64,000 nucleotides of DNA from Prado023 sp963747335 (GCA_963747335.1 CAVVEV010000003.1:496001-560000); one strand, 5' to 3'. Positions 1-9,670 are shown, numbered from the stretch's first letter. Numbers and translations are program-made. The notes: generated from the sequence alone by a model not told the origin.

Positions 1-298
1 ACGTGGCGCCCAGGCGATCGCGGACTCCCGAAGCCATCTGCTCAGCCACGGCCGCCGAGACCGGGCCCTCCTCCGCGAGAACCCTCGGATCCACGCCGAG
101 CATCGAGGACTTGACGTCGGTGGCGTAGGCCACCACCGCGCCACGGACGACAGCCGAGGAGCCGGGGACCGAGGTCAGCGCGGCTACCAGCCGACCCCCC
201 GTGATGGACTCAGCCGTCGCGACCGTCGCCCCGTCGGAGATCAAGCCTGCCAGGAGCTCCGCCACCCCGGCGACTCCTCCCGGGATCGGATCGGTCAC
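1..298 (-). CDS. cinA: CinA family protein (nicotinamide-nucleotide amidohydrolase type), C-terminal part outside window
   Basis: Only the first 99 codons are inside the window; the gene runs off the left edge. The product is the stand-alone CinA C-terminal domain (PncC type), which in this family deamidates nicotinamide mononucleotide for pyridine-nucleotide recycling. The hallmark TAESITGG (usually AESCTGG in the family) is followed by the LTSVPGSS and VVAYATDVK segments. The GTG start at 298 overlaps the TGA stop of pgsA as GTGA, so the two genes are translationally coupled. cinA directly after pgsA is a standard actinobacterial arrangement. The family assignment is firm; enzymatic activity is inferred. 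Confidence 0.85.
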   Translation of the reverse strand, partial: MTDPIPGGVAGVAELLAGLISDGATVATAESITGGRLVAALTSVPGSSAVVRGAVVAYATDVKSSMLGVDPRVLAEEGPVSAAVAEQMASGVRDRLGAT

Positions 299-1017
299 GG
301 GGTGGACCCTGAGGGCGGCGCTGGTCCGTCCGTGGGCGGGCCGTCGGGGTCCTTGCTGCCAGACGTCTCCTCGCCCGATGACCCCTGGCCGGGTGCGATG
401 GGGGTGGCAGCCTTTGCTGCCTTCGCGGACTTCGAATCGCTGCGCGTCCAGTACGCCTTGCTGATGTAGTCGAGCCCGGTGAGGGCGGTGAGCAGCACGG
501 CGATCCCCATCGTGACGTTCCGGGTCCACCACAGCAGGGTCATCGCGGGAGTGATGGGCAGGAGAAACAGGGTGATGCCGACCATCTGGAATAGCGTCTT
601 TGCCTTGCCGCCGCGGCTCGCGGGGATCACCCCGTGCTTGAGGACCCCGAACCGGATGATCGTGACGCCGACCTCACGGCTCATGATCAGGACTGTCACC
701 CACCACCACAGCTCGTCGAGCACCGACAAACCGATCAGGGCCACGCCCGTGAGCGCCTTGTCCGCCAGAGGGTCGGCGATCTTGCCGAAGGTCGAGACCA
801 ACCCCTGCCTGCGAGCGAGCCACCCGTCGAGCCAGTCGGTGATCGCCGCCACCACGAAGACCACAGTCGCCGCGATGCGGGTCGCGGCGTTCGTCCCGTC
901 GTCGTACATGAGCAGGTACCAGAAGAACGGGATCATCACGATCCGCAGGAGCGTGAGCATGTTGGGCAGGTGCCACAACTGCGCCCAACCGGTCACCACG
1001 CGCTCCCGGCTCCACAT
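295..1017 (-). CDS. pgsA: CDP-diacylglycerol--glycerol-3-phosphate 3-phosphatidyltransferase
   Basis: This integral membrane CDP-alcohol phosphatidyltransferase makes phosphatidylglycerol phosphate from CDP-diacylglycerol and glycerol-3-phosphate. Counting from the ATG at 1017, residues 61-86 fit the family signature exactly: D61-x2-D64-G65-x2-A68-R69-x8-G78-x3-D82-x3-D86. Several hydrophobic helices flank it, and the C-terminus is a hydrophilic Ala/Lys/Pro tail. I chose 1017 because the hydrophobic domain starts soon after it and GGAGAAG lies just upstream. The frame stays open to 1134, inside rimO, which would add 39 low-complexity residues. The gene follows rimO and is coupled to cinA. Other CDP-alcohol transferases, such as cardiolipin or phosphatidylinositol-phosphate synthase, share the motif; position favours pgsA. 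Confidence 0.85.
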   Translation of the reverse strand: MWSRERVVTGWAQLWHLPNMLTLLRIVMIPFFWYLLMYDDGTNAATRIAATVVFVVAAITDWLDGWLARRQGLVSTFGKIADPLADKALTGVALIGLSVLDELWWWVTVLIMSREVGVTIIRFGVLKHGVIPASRGGKAKTLFQMVGITLFLLPITPAMTLLWWTRNVTMGIAVLLTALTGLDYISKAYWTRSDSKSAKAAKAATPIAPGQGSSGEETSGSKDPDGPPTDGPAPPSGSTP

Positions 1018-1087
1018 CTCCGGCTTCTCCGGCTCGGCGCCGTGCCCACCGGGGGCCGAGGGTAGGGACTCCTCGGGGCCGTGGGGA

Positions 1088-2564
1088 TCAGATCCGGACA
1101 ACGGACACCTCCACGGCCTGCAGGTCGACCCCATCCGTGGACACGACCCGCGCCCGCAGCATCGAGCCCGGGACCACGCGCCCTCGCAGGTCCGGGGTCA
1201 GGTGCACGCTGGTCGTCCCGTCCTCGGGCCCCTGGTGCTCGGCTCGGCCCTCAGCCGACATCCCATCGATGTGCTCCACGAGGACCTCGACCTCCTGGCC
1301 GAGGCGCTGCTCGGCCCGCTGGGCCATGACCTCGTCGACCACGTCACTGACCTCCGTGACTCGAGCCCGGATCTCCGCCTCATCGAGTTTGTCGGCCAGC
1401 CCCAGCGCCTCAGTGCCATCCTCGTCGGAGTACCCGAAGACCCCGACAGCATCCATCTGGGCCTCCCCGAGGAAGCTCATGAGCTCCTCGAGGTCCTCCT
1501 CGGTCTCACCGGGGAAGCCGACGATGACGTTGCTGCGGATGCCCGCCTCGGGCGCCCCCGCGCGGATCGAGGAGATGAGCTCCAGGAACGACTCGGTACC
1601 GCCGAAGCGGCGCATCCGACGCAGCAGGGGGGCACTGGCGTGCTGGAAGCTCAGGTCGAAGTAGTCCGCCACCCTCGGGGACTCCAGCATCGTGCGGACC
1701 AGGCCGGGTCGGACCTCCGCGGGTTGCAGGTAGGCCACGCGGATCCGCTCGATCTCGGGGACCGAGCCCAACTCCACGAGCAGCTCCTCGAGCGCGCGGG
1801 GATCGGCGAGGTCCTTGCCGTAGGAGGTGGAGTTCTCGGACACGAGGACCAGCTCGTGGACCCCGCCTTCGGCGAGCCACCGAGCCTCGGCCACGACGTC
1901 GGCACGCGAGCGCGAGACGAACGACCCGCGGAAGGACGGGATGGCGCAGAAGGCGCATCGACGGTCGCAGCCGGAGGCGATCTTCAGCGACGCCACCGGG
2001 CCCGACGTCATGCGTCGCCGGATCCAGCCCGGACCGACGTCGCCCAGCTCAGCAGCGGTGTCCATGCGGCGACCCCGCGGCACCGCCGTGGCCGGGCACG
2101 TGGACGGCACTCCCGGGCCGGTCCGTGGGGGCCATGGGCAGCAGGGTGCGCCGGTCGCGCGGGACATGGCTGGTGAGGGTCCCGCCATCGACGATGACAC
2201 GCAGTCGATCGGCGATGTCCGGGTAGTCGTCGAAGCCGAGCACGGCGTCGGCCTCCGGCAACTCGTTGGCCAACTCGGTTCCGTAGCGCTCGGCCATGCA
2301 GCCGACCGCGACCACCGAACGATGCCGGCCCTGGGGCGTCGTCCCCCCGGCGGAGAGCAGGGCATCGACGGACTCGCGCTTGGCAGCCTCGATGAAGCCA
2401 CACGTGTTGACCAGGACTGCGTCGGCGTCACCGGCGTCGGCCACCAGCTCGAAGCCCTCAGCGGCCAGGCGACCGGCCAGTTCCTCGGAGTCCACCTCGT
2501 TGCGTGCGCATCCCAGTGTCACCAGGGCCACGCGGGTCGTGCTCACCTGGTCAGCGTAGGCCAC
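1088..2564 (-). pseudogene. rimO: ribosomal protein S12 methylthiotransferase, split by an apparent one-base insertion
   Basis: RimO is a radical-SAM enzyme that methylthiolates a conserved Asp of ribosomal protein S12. The N-terminal half (from GTG 2564) has the UPF0004 cysteines: LGCARNEVDSE, NTCGFIEAAKRES and VGCMAERYG. The radical-SAM half (SGCDRRCAFCAIPSFRG) and the C-terminal TRAM-like region lie in another frame that ends at 1088. The interval is 1477 nt, that is 3n+1, and the expected joined protein of about 490 residues matches actinobacterial RimO. The switch falls in roughly 2065-2100, a GC-rich stretch, after VPGHGGA and before RMDTAAELGDVG. Neither half alone would be an active enzyme. 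A sequencing or assembly error is at least as likely as real decay. Initiation could also be at GTG 2546. Confidence 0.85.
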
Positions 2565-2572
2565 CGGGATCG

Positions 2573-5439
2573 TCAGCTGCCGTGCTGCAGGTCTGCCAGC
2601 ACCTCGTCCAGGTCGTCGGGCTTCACCAGGACGTCGCGGGCCTTGGACCCCTCCGACGGACCGACCACTCCCCTGGTCTCCATCAGGTCCATCAGGCGAC
2701 CGGCCTTGGCGAACCCGACGCGCAACTTGCGTTGGAGCATCGACGTGGAGCCGAACTGAGTCGTGACGACCAGCTCGATGGCGGCGATCAACAGGTCGAG
2801 GTCGTCGCCGATGTCGTCGTCCACATCGCGCTTGGCGGCGGCCTCGGTGAGGACGTCGTCGCGGTACTGGGCGGCCATCTGCTTCTTCACGTGGCCCACG
2901 ACGGCGCGGATCTCGGACTCCGGCACGAACGCACCCTGGATCCGCATGGGCTTCGATGCGCCCATGGGCAGGAACAACCCGTCACCCTGGCCGACGAGGG
3001 CCTCCGCGCCGGTCTGGTCCAGGATGACCCGGCTGTCGGTCTGGCTCGATGTGGCGAAGGCCAGGCGGGAGGGCACGTTGGCCTTGATCAGGCCGGTGAC
3101 GACGTCGACGCTGGGCCGCTGCGTGGCCAGGACCAGGTGGATGCCGGCGGCGCGGGCCAGCTGGGTGATCCGCACGATCGACTCCTCGACGTCGCGCGGA
3201 GCGACCATCATGAGGTCGGCGAGCTCGTCGACGATGACCAGCAGGTAGGGGTAGGGGGCCAGGACCCGCTGCGAGTCCGGTGGCACCGCGAGCGTCCCCG
3301 AGCGCACGGCGCGGTTGAAGTCGTCGATGTGCCGGAACCCGAAGTGCGCGAGGTCGTCGTAGCGGGCGTCCATCTCGCGGACGACCCATTGCAGCGCCTC
3401 GGCGGCCTTCTTGGGGTTCGTGATGATGGGGGTGATCAGGTGCGGGATGCCCTCGTAGGCGGTCAGCTCCACCCGCTTCGGGTCGACGAGCACCATCCGC
3501 ACCTCGGCGGGGGTGGCGCGCATGAGGATGCTGGTGACCAGCGCGTTGATGCAGCTGGACTTGCCCGCACCGGTGGCGCCCGCGACCAGGATGTGCGGCA
3601 TCTTGGCGAGGTTGGCGCAGACATAACCGCCCTCGACGTCCTTGCCGAGGCCGACGAGCAGCGGGTGGTGGTCCGCCTGCGCCGAGGGCGCCCGCAACGT
3701 GTCGCCCAGGGAGACCATCTCGCGGTCGGTGTTGGGGATCTCGATGCCGATCGCGCTCTTGCCCGGGATCGGCGACAGGATCCTGATGTCGGAGGTCGCC
3801 ACGGCGTAGGCGATGTTCTTCGTCAGCGCAGTGACCCGCTCGACCTTGACGCTCTGGCCGAGCTCCACCTCGTAGCGGGTGACCGTGGGGCCGCGCATGT
3901 AGCCGGTGACCTGCGCGTCGATCTCGAACTGAGTCGAGCACGTCGGTCAGGGCGGCCACGACCCGGTCGTTGGAGTTGCTACGGGCTTTCGGCGCCGTGC
4001 CGGCCTTGAGCAGGGTCGGGGTCGGCAGCCGGTAGTCGGGGGCCCCCGGCAGGCGCAGCTGCTCGGGCCGGGCGATTGCCACCGTGTTGTGCTTGGCGGG
4101 CTTGGCGGCAGCCGCGGGATCCACGGCCGCGACGAGCGAGGCGAGGTTCGGGTCGGCGGGTGCGGTGTCACCCCCGATCGCGCCGGCGACTCCCGGCACC
4201 TGGACGGTCTGGTCGTGGGGACCTGCAACGTCGGACCCGTGTTCACCGGCATCGAACAGGGCGTCGATGAGGGTGGGGTCATCCCCGGCCGACTCGTCCC
4301 CTGGCGCCGTCGCAACGGCGGAGATGAATGCCTCGTCCCCGGCCAGTGGACCGTCGTACGCGGGCGCCTCGGCGGCCTTCCGCGGCCGGCGGATGCCGCG
4401 CATGAGCCCCAGCGCGCGCGCCTTGAGGGCGGCCGCCCCGGAGTTCTTCGCCCCGGTGACTGGGCCCGAGGCCGAGTTCGGGGCGGCTGCGGCGGAGATG
4501 CCTTCCTCGGCGCTGTCGGCGACGGAGGAGCCGACAGCATCGTCGAGGGCGTCCTCCTTGACCAGGGCCGCATGCTTGGCGCGTCCGTCCACAGCCATGT
4601 CGCCCGCAGGTGGCTCTGCCTCTCCGGACGGATGCTGCAGGCGATCTGCGCAGGAGCAGCGCGTCGCGCAGGGCACCGAGCCGGACGGGGACGTCGTGGA
4701 TCGGCGTCGCGGTGACCACGAGCAGGCCGAAGGCCATCAGGGCGACCAACCACAGGTAGGCCAGCCAGACCCCGACGGCGGACACGATCGGCGCGGTGAC
4801 CAGCCAGCCGACCCAGCCACCGGCTGCACGCATCGCCTCGGACCCGTCGCCCGGGCTGGGCGCGCCCTTCGCCAATGCCCAGATCCCGGCGGCCGATGCC
4901 AGCAGGATCCCGGCCCCGATGGCGAGCCTGCCGGTGGTGGATCCCTGGTCCGGGTGCCGCAGCACACGCAGCGTTGCCCAGAACAGGAACAGCGGGATCA
5001 CGACGTCCAGGGCGCCCACCAAGCCGGTCACGATCGCGGTGACGACGCCGGTCAGCCACCCGTCGACCGAGAACCAGGTCACGGCGGCCACCACGATCGT
5101 CAGGGTGAACAGAAGCAGGCCGATTCCGTCGCGACGGTGCGTGGAGTCCAGATCTCGGGCGCTACGGCCCACGGCGCGCACCACAGCGCCGAGGATCGCG
5201 GCCAGGAAGAACCAGATGCGCGCCAGGAACCGGCCGGTCGCCCGGACCATCCGCGCCACAGGACCCGGGTGCCGACGCGCCGACGGCTTGGGCGCGGTGC
5301 GCGGGACCGAGCGCGACGATCCGCCCCGGGACTGGGCGGATCGTGACGCGGCGGATCGGGTCGAGCCCTTGCGGCTGCCCCCCTGGGAGCTGCGTGAGGC
5401 GCCTGACGTGCGGGCGCGCGCAGGCGACTTGGTGGCCAT
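2573..5439 (-). pseudogene. ftsK: DNA translocase FtsK, interrupted by two apparent one-base insertions
   Basis: FtsK is the septum-anchored ATPase that pumps chromosomal DNA through the closing division septum. The start at 5439 gives a basic Ser/Arg-rich N-terminus and about four membrane helices (4700-5270), followed by an acidic/Ala-rich linker. The motor domain has VAGATGAGKSSC (Walker A) and VIVDELADLM (Walker B), and the end contains the winged-helix gamma domain. The reading frame changes twice, once at about 4640-4670 and once at 3932. Dropping the T read from 3932 restores the family sequence LDQFEIDAQVTGYMRGP. The length, 2867 nt (3n+2), agrees with two extra bases and a 954-residue protein. 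ftsK is normally essential in actinobacteria, so sequence error is the likelier explanation. Confidence 0.88.
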
Positions 5440-5445
5440 GCCGCG

Positions 5446-5451
5446 AGGCTA
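5446..5451 (-). promoter_or_regulatory. -10-like box for leaderless ftsK
   Basis: Read on the minus strand, TAGCCT sits 6 nt before the ATG at 5439. This is the spacing of a -10 element whose transcript begins at the start codon. No ribosome binding site is visible. Confidence 0.45.
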
Positions 5452-5519
5452 CCGGGGGTGGGACGTCCCCGGGCCCGTCCCCGACTCGGCGGGCGTTCGT
5501 GTCGTGGTGGTCGCTGGTC

Positions 5520-6432
5520 TCAGCCGGCGAAACCCGCCACCCCGGCGGCTGCGAGGTCTGCGCGGAGGGTGGCGACCTGCTCGGGGGTCGCATCCACCAG
5601 CGGGAGGCGCACCGGCCCGGACGGCAGCCCCAGCTTCGCGCAGCGCCGCCTTGGCCAGGATCACCCCCTGGGTGCGGAACATGCCCACGTAGGCCGGGAT
5701 CATCGACGCGTTGAGCTCCGTGGCACGGGGGACGTCGCCGGCCCGGTGCGCTGCCATCATCTCGGCGATCCTCGGGGCCAGGACATGCCCGACCACCGAC
5801 ACCACGCCCACTGCGCCAACGGAGAGCAGTGGCAGGGTGAGCGCGTCGTCGCCGGAGTACCAGGCGAGGTCGGTGCTCGCAATGACCGACGCTGCAGCGG
5901 CGAGGTCAGCCTTGGCGTCCTTGTTGGCAACAATGCGGGGGTGCTCGGCGATGCGGGCGAAGGTGTCCGACTCGATCGGAACACCCGTGCGACCGGGGAT
6001 GTCGTAGGTCATGATCGGCAGGTCGGTCGCATCGGCGATCGCCAGGAAGTGCGCCGCGATGCCCGCCTGCGGCGGCTTGTTGTAGTACGGGGTGACCAGC
6101 AGCAGGCCGTGGGCACCGGCGTCCTGGGCGGCGCGGGCGATGTCGATCGAGTGCCGGGTGTCGTTGTTGCTGGCGCCGGTGATGACGCTGGCGCGGTCGC
6201 CGACGGCTTCCAGGACCACCGTGAGCGATGCGATCTTCTCGGCGTCGCGCAGGGTCGGGGACTCCCCCGTGGTGCCGTTGACGATGAGGCCGTCATGGCC
6301 GGCGACATCGACCAGGTGCGTGGCCAGCCGAGCGACGCCGTCGTAGTCCACCTCCCCCTCGGGGGTGAACGGGGTGACCATCGCGGTCAGCATGTGTCCG
6401 AACGGCGCGGGGCTGGTGGGATCGAAGGCCAT
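5520..6432 (-). pseudogene. dapA: 4-hydroxy-tetrahydrodipicolinate synthase, with an apparent one-base insertion near its 3' end
   Basis: DapA condenses aspartate semialdehyde with pyruvate, the first committed step to diaminopimelate and lysine. Family motifs are NGTTGESPTL, the Tyr segment VTPYYNKP, YDIPGRTG, and the Schiff-base Lys in VANKDAKADL. Up to about 5640 the frame is intact. After ILAKAAL it departs from the family, and a one-base shift at 5637-5640 restores KLGLPSGPVRLPL, then VDATPEQVATLRADL and a TGA stop at 5520. The interval is 913 nt (3n+1), giving about 303 residues when corrected. I chose ATG 6432 over the GTG two codons upstream because a TAGCGT box lies 6 nt before it. 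If the unshifted frame is real, the last 30 or so residues are replaced by a long basic tail reaching 5449. Confidence 0.87.
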
Positions 6433-6438
6433 GGCCAC

Positions 6439-6444
6439 ACGCTA
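6439..6444 (-). promoter_or_regulatory. -10-like box for leaderless dapA
   Basis: On the minus strand TAGCGT lies 6 nt before the ATG at 6432, with no Shine-Dalgarno sequence. It fits a leaderless transcript and supports the start choice. Confidence 0.45.
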
Positions 6445-6490
6445 TCGCCCCCGAACGCCGCCCCGGGGCGACGCTACGCCGAATGCGCCC

Positions 6491-7177
6491 TCAGCCCTGT
6501 GCCGTGATGAGGAACACCGGGGTGAGCTCGTCGCCCTGGCCCATCGGGTTGTCCAGCATGACCTCGCGGGCGTCCTGGACGGGCATCGGCAGGTTGCGGC
6601 TGCGTCCCACGACCTCGACGTTGATGTTGTTCCCGTCGATGATGTAGGCCGCGCACCCGAACCGGGCGGTGAGCCCATCGCAGATCGCGTCCGGGTCCTT
6701 CGAGGGGAGCATCGCGTACTGGTCGAAGGGGGGCATCGCGTCCGGGTTGAAGCCGTCGATCTCGGAGATGTGGTGGCCCGCGATCCGGTAGAAGTCGCCA
6801 TTGCGCCGGAGCACGAACTTGCCGATCCCGCCCCCGACGACCGCCGCGATCATCCTTGGGTAACCGACCTCGTCGATGGCCACCTGCATCTTCTTCGGAT
6901 GGCTGTAGCCGATGTCGCCGTTGTCGTTCTTCGTCACGTACCGGACGATGAGGCGGGCGAGCCAGCTGTCGGTGACCTCGCTGATGTGTCGGACGTCGCC
7001 GTTGCAGATGGAGACGAACTTCTGTGACAGGCACAGCGTGGTCGTCGGTGTGATCCGCTCTGCGGCATACAGGGCGATCACCCCACCCAGGTCCTCACCG
7101 ATCCCGACCTTGTGGGTCCGGACCGGCTCGCGCCGGTAGGTCCGCCCGTTGACAACACGCGTGGAGGTCGCAGTCAC
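6491..7177 (-). CDS. F420-0:gamma-glutamyl ligase-like (CofE/FbiB-N type) protein
   Basis: This 228-residue protein resembles the coenzyme F420-0:L-glutamate ligase fold. The segment RTHKVGIGEDLGGVI near the N-terminus is followed by TTTLCLSQKFVSI, ending in the Lys and Ser typical of the family's early nucleotide-binding region. The Gly-rich GGGIGKF and the acidic DGNNINVEV segments lie further on. There is no second (nitroreductase) domain as in FbiB. I chose GTG 7177 because a TAGGCT box sits 7 nt upstream; the frame stays open further up without a better start. It lies between dapA and thyX, an unusual place for a cofactor gene, and no other F420 biosynthesis gene is visible. It may be a paralogue with another amino-acid ligase role, so the function is tentative. 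Confidence 0.6.
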   Translation of the reverse strand: MTATSTRVVNGRTYRREPVRTHKVGIGEDLGGVIALYAAERITPTTTLCLSQKFVSICNGDVRHISEVTDSWLARLIVRYVTKNDNGDIGYSHPKKMQVAIDEVGYPRMIAAVVGGGIGKFVLRRNGDFYRIAGHHISEIDGFNPDAMPPFDQYAMLPSKDPDAICDGLTARFGCAAYIIDGNNINVEVVGRSRNLPMPVQDAREVMLDNPMGQGDELTPVFLITAQG

Positions 7178-7184
7178 GGCTCGG

Positions 7185-7190
7185 AGCCTA
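7185..7190 (-). promoter_or_regulatory. -10-like box for the leaderless F420-ligase-like gene
   Basis: TAGGCT on the minus strand lies 7 nt before the GTG at 7177. The spacing and absence of a ribosome binding site suggest leaderless transcription. Confidence 0.45.
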
Positions 7191-7200
7191 CCCGGCGCGG

Positions 7201-7917
7201 CTACGGGGCAACCCGGCCGTTGGCGACGAACGCGGCGTGGGTCAGCGGCATCAGCGCCGCCCACTCCTGCTCGTAGCGCTCGGCGACCATCTCGATCTCG
7301 CGCTGCGGGAAGCTCGGGAACCGCGCGTCGTCGCTGTGGCGGCGCAGGGACAGGAAGTTCATCATCGCCCGGGCGTTCATCGTGACGTAGGCCGAGGAGT
7401 AGATCGTCAGCGGCAGCACGATCCGCGCGACCTCACGGGCGACCCCGGCCTCGAGCATGGACTCGTAGGCGGCGTAGGCGACCCGGCATGCGGTCTCGGT
7501 CTCGGCCCGCACGATCTCATACTGCTGGGCCGTCCCGTCGACGAACTCGTACGAGCCGGGCTTGCCCACCTGGACGAGCTTGCGCTCGGGTGCGGGGACG
7601 TAGAACGTCGGCTCGAGGACCTTGTACCGGCCCGATTCCTCGTTGTAGGAGGCGATCCGGTGCCGGAAGTGCTCGCGCCACATGAAGATCGGCGCCTGCA
7701 CGAAGAAGGTCATCGAGGAGTGCTCGAACGGGGACCCGTGGCGGTCGCGCATCAGGTAGTTGATCAGCCCCGAGGACTTCGCCGGATCCGCCTCGAGGTC
7801 CTCCAGCGACTGCTCGCCCTTGGTCGACACCCGCGCAGCCCAGATGACGTCCGCATCACTCGCGGCGTGCTTCACGAGTTCGACGGTGACGTCGCTGCGG
7901 AACCTCAACTCGGGCAT
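7201..7917 (-). CDS. thyX: FAD-dependent thymidylate synthase
   Basis: ThyX makes dTMP from dUMP using methylene-tetrahydrofolate and FAD/NADPH. The 238-residue product has the ThyX signature RHRIASYNEESGRY at residues 85-98 (RHRxxSxxxxSxRY), and HGSPFEHSSMTF, the upstream substrate-binding His segment. I chose ATG 7917 because GAGAGGAC lies 6-12 nt upstream; the open frame further upstream is low-complexity and not family-like. In most actinobacteria thyX sits between dapB and dapA. Here dapB is about 10 kb away. Confidence 0.95.
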   Translation of the reverse strand: MPELRFRSDVTVELVKHAASDADVIWAARVSTKGEQSLEDLEADPAKSSGLINYLMRDRHGSPFEHSSMTFFVQAPIFMWREHFRHRIASYNEESGRYKVLEPTFYVPAPERKLVQVGKPGSYEFVDGTAQQYEIVRAETETACRVAYAAYESMLEAGVAREVARIVLPLTIYSSAYVTMNARAMMNFLSLRRHSDDARFPSFPQREIEMVAERYEQEWAALMPLTHAAFVANGRVAP

Positions 7918-8065
7918 GTGCGTCCTCTCTGGTGCTGTCCGGGCGTGGCCCGGACATCCTCGTCGGCCGGCCGTCACGCTATCGTGCGCCCGCCTGCTCG
8001 CCATGGAGGTGCCCAATGACTACGGTGTGGCGCATCAGGTGCGCTGTCGGAGAAGGGGTCAGAAC

Positions 8066-8371
8066 ATGTGCGGTTGCTTCGTTGTCATGCTGGGGGCCTT
8101 CGCACCCCGGCTCGCCCTGGCGCTGATGGCCCTCTTCAACGACGAGATCACGAAGGCCTTCGACGGCTCCTGGGTGATCCCGCTCATCGGATGGTTCCTG
8201 CTGCCGTACACGACCCTCGTGTACGTCCTGATCTCGTGGTGGACCGCCGGTGGGGTATCGGGGTTCGAGTGGTTCTTCGTCGCTCTCGCGTTCTTCGCCG
8301 ACCTCGCCTCCTACGGTGGCGGCTACAACCGCCGCTCGGACCTGCGCTACCCCACGACCAGCCCCGCCTGA
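8066..8371 (+). CDS. small conserved actinobacterial membrane protein
   Basis: This 101-residue protein has two or three hydrophobic segments: CFVVMLGAFAPRLALALMAL, then IPLIGWFLLPYTTLVYVLI, then FEWFFVALAFFADLA. It ends in a short polar Tyr/Arg tail. The MCGCFVVML N-terminus and the LLPYTTLVYV segment match a small hypothetical family I know from many actinobacteria; its function is unknown. ATG 8066 is preceded by AGAAGGGG at a normal distance. The gene stands alone between thyX (divergent) and gap. Confidence 0.75.
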   Translation: MCGCFVVMLGAFAPRLALALMALFNDEITKAFDGSWVIPLIGWFLLPYTTLVYVLISWWTAGGVSGFEWFFVALAFFADLASYGGGYNRRSDLRYPTTSPA

Positions 8372-8505
8372 GCACGCGCAACCCCATCCCGCGGCTTCAC
8401 CGGACGGTCGCCTGGCGGCCATTCGGCCAGCAGGCGATGCCCATCGGCGGCTAGTAGGGTGACTTGTGCTCGCACACGCCCCAGCACCCGATGGAAGGGA
8501 AACAC

Positions 8506-9519
8506 ATGGCTATCAAGGTAGGCATCAACGGATTCGGCCGGATCGGCCGGATGGTGTTCCGTGCCGCCGTCCAGAACTACCCGGACACGATCCAGGTCGT
8601 CGGCATCAACGACCTCCTGGACCCCGAGTACCTGGCCTACATGCTCAAGTACGACTCGGTGCACGGTCGGTTCAAGGGCGACGTCTCGGTTGAGGGCTCG
8701 AACCTCATCGTCAACGGCAACACGATCCGCCTGACGGCCGAGCGCGACCCCGCAGCCCTGGCGTGGGGCGATGTGGGCGCCGAGGTCGTCGTGGAGTCCA
8801 CGGGACTGTTCCTGGACAACGCCTCGGCGTCCAAGCACCTCGAGGCCGGCGCGAAGAAGGTCATCCTGTCCGCGCCGTCCAAGGACGACACCCCGATGTT
8901 CGTGTTCGGCGTGAACTCGGACAGCTACGCCGGCCAGGCGATCATCTCCAACGCGTCCTGCACGACCAACTGCCTGGCGCCGATCGCCAAGGTCATCAAC
9001 GACAACTTCGGCATCAAGCGTGGTCTCATGACGACCGTGCACGCGACGACCGCGACCCAGAAGACCGTGGACGGCCCGTCGATGAAGGACTGGCGCGGTG
9101 GCCGCGGCATCCTGGAGAACATCATCCCGTCCTCCACCGGTGCGGCCAAGGCCGTGGGCAAGGTCCTCCCCGAGCTCAACGGCAAGTTGACCGGCATGGC
9201 GTTCCGCGTCCCGACCTCCGACGTCTCCGTGGTCGACCTGACCGTCGAGCTGGAGAAGCCGGCGTCCTACGACGAGATCAAGGCCGCCATGAAGGCCGCC
9301 TCCGAGGGCCCGATGAAGGGCGTCCTGGGCTACACCGAGGACAAGGTCGTCTCGACGGACTTCGTCGGCGAGGCCATGACCTCGGTGTTCGACGCCGAGG
9401 CCGGCATCGCGCTGGACTCGACCTTCGTCAAGCTCGTCGCCTGGTACGACAACGAGTGGGGCTACAGCAACAAGGTCGTCGAGATGATCAACGTCATCGG
9501 CGCGGACCTGGCCGACTGA
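8506..9519 (+). CDS. gap: glyceraldehyde-3-phosphate dehydrogenase, type I
   Basis: This cytosolic glycolytic enzyme oxidises and phosphorylates glyceraldehyde-3-phosphate with NAD+. The 337-residue product begins with the Rossmann motif INGFGRIGR. The catalytic Cys152 lies in SNASCTTNCLAP, and HATTATQKTVDGPS and WYDNEWGYSNKV complete the family signature. ATG 8506 has GAAGGGA 6-12 nt upstream. It is not followed by pgk and tpi, its common partners, so it is a separate transcription unit that ends at a strong hairpin. Confidence 0.97.
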   Translation: MAIKVGINGFGRIGRMVFRAAVQNYPDTIQVVGINDLLDPEYLAYMLKYDSVHGRFKGDVSVEGSNLIVNGNTIRLTAERDPAALAWGDVGAEVVVESTGLFLDNASASKHLEAGAKKVILSAPSKDDTPMFVFGVNSDSYAGQAIISNASCTTNCLAPIAKVINDNFGIKRGLMTTVHATTATQKTVDGPSMKDWRGGRGILENIIPSSTGAAKAVGKVLPELNGKLTGMAFRVPTSDVSVVDLTVELEKPASYDEIKAAMKAASEGPMKGVLGYTEDKVVSTDFVGEAMTSVFDAEAGIALDSTFVKLVAWYDNEWGYSNKVVEMINVIGADLAD

Positions 9520-9530
9520 CACACGGCACA

Positions 9531-9568
9531 CGATGTGGCCGGTCCCCCTCGGGGGGCCGGCCACATCG
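9531..9568 (+). terminator. intrinsic terminator after gap
   Basis: A perfect GC-rich inverted repeat with arms CGATGTGGCCGG and CCGGCCACATCG and extra C/G pairs at the top lies 12 nt after the gap stop. It has no U tract, like many actinobacterial terminators. It can also serve the small gene on the opposite strand. Confidence 0.75.
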
Positions 9569-9583
9569 TCGTCCGGGGTCGGG

Positions 9584-9670
9584 TCAGAAGAAGAGCACTC
9601 CGACGAACGTGGCTCCGATCAGGCAGACGATGAGCACGACGGCGACGATCTTGACAGTTTGCTGATCCAT
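9584..9670 (-). CDS. single-membrane-helix microprotein (28-34 residues)
   Basis: ATG 9670 opens a 28-residue frame consisting of MDQQTVK, one hydrophobic helix (IVAVVLIVCLIGATFVGVLF), and a Phe end. An in-frame ATG six codons upstream (9688) would give 34 residues. The hydrophobic helix, short charged N-terminus and clean stop look like a real membrane microprotein. Chance cannot be excluded at this length. It converges on gap and is divergent from the MFS gene. Function is unknown. Confidence 0.4.
   Translation of the reverse strand: MDQQTVKIVAVVLIVCLIGATFVGVLFF

Noticed and set aside
479..2176. Long open frame opposite pgsA and rimO (565 codons)
   Set aside because: It is the high-GC antisense shadow of the two real genes; the translation is Arg/Pro/His-rich with no family features.
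5449..5519. dapA extended to 5449 in the unshifted frame
   Set aside because: The tail is Arg/Pro-rich shadow sequence; the one-base-shifted frame restores the DapA C-terminus and stops at 5520.
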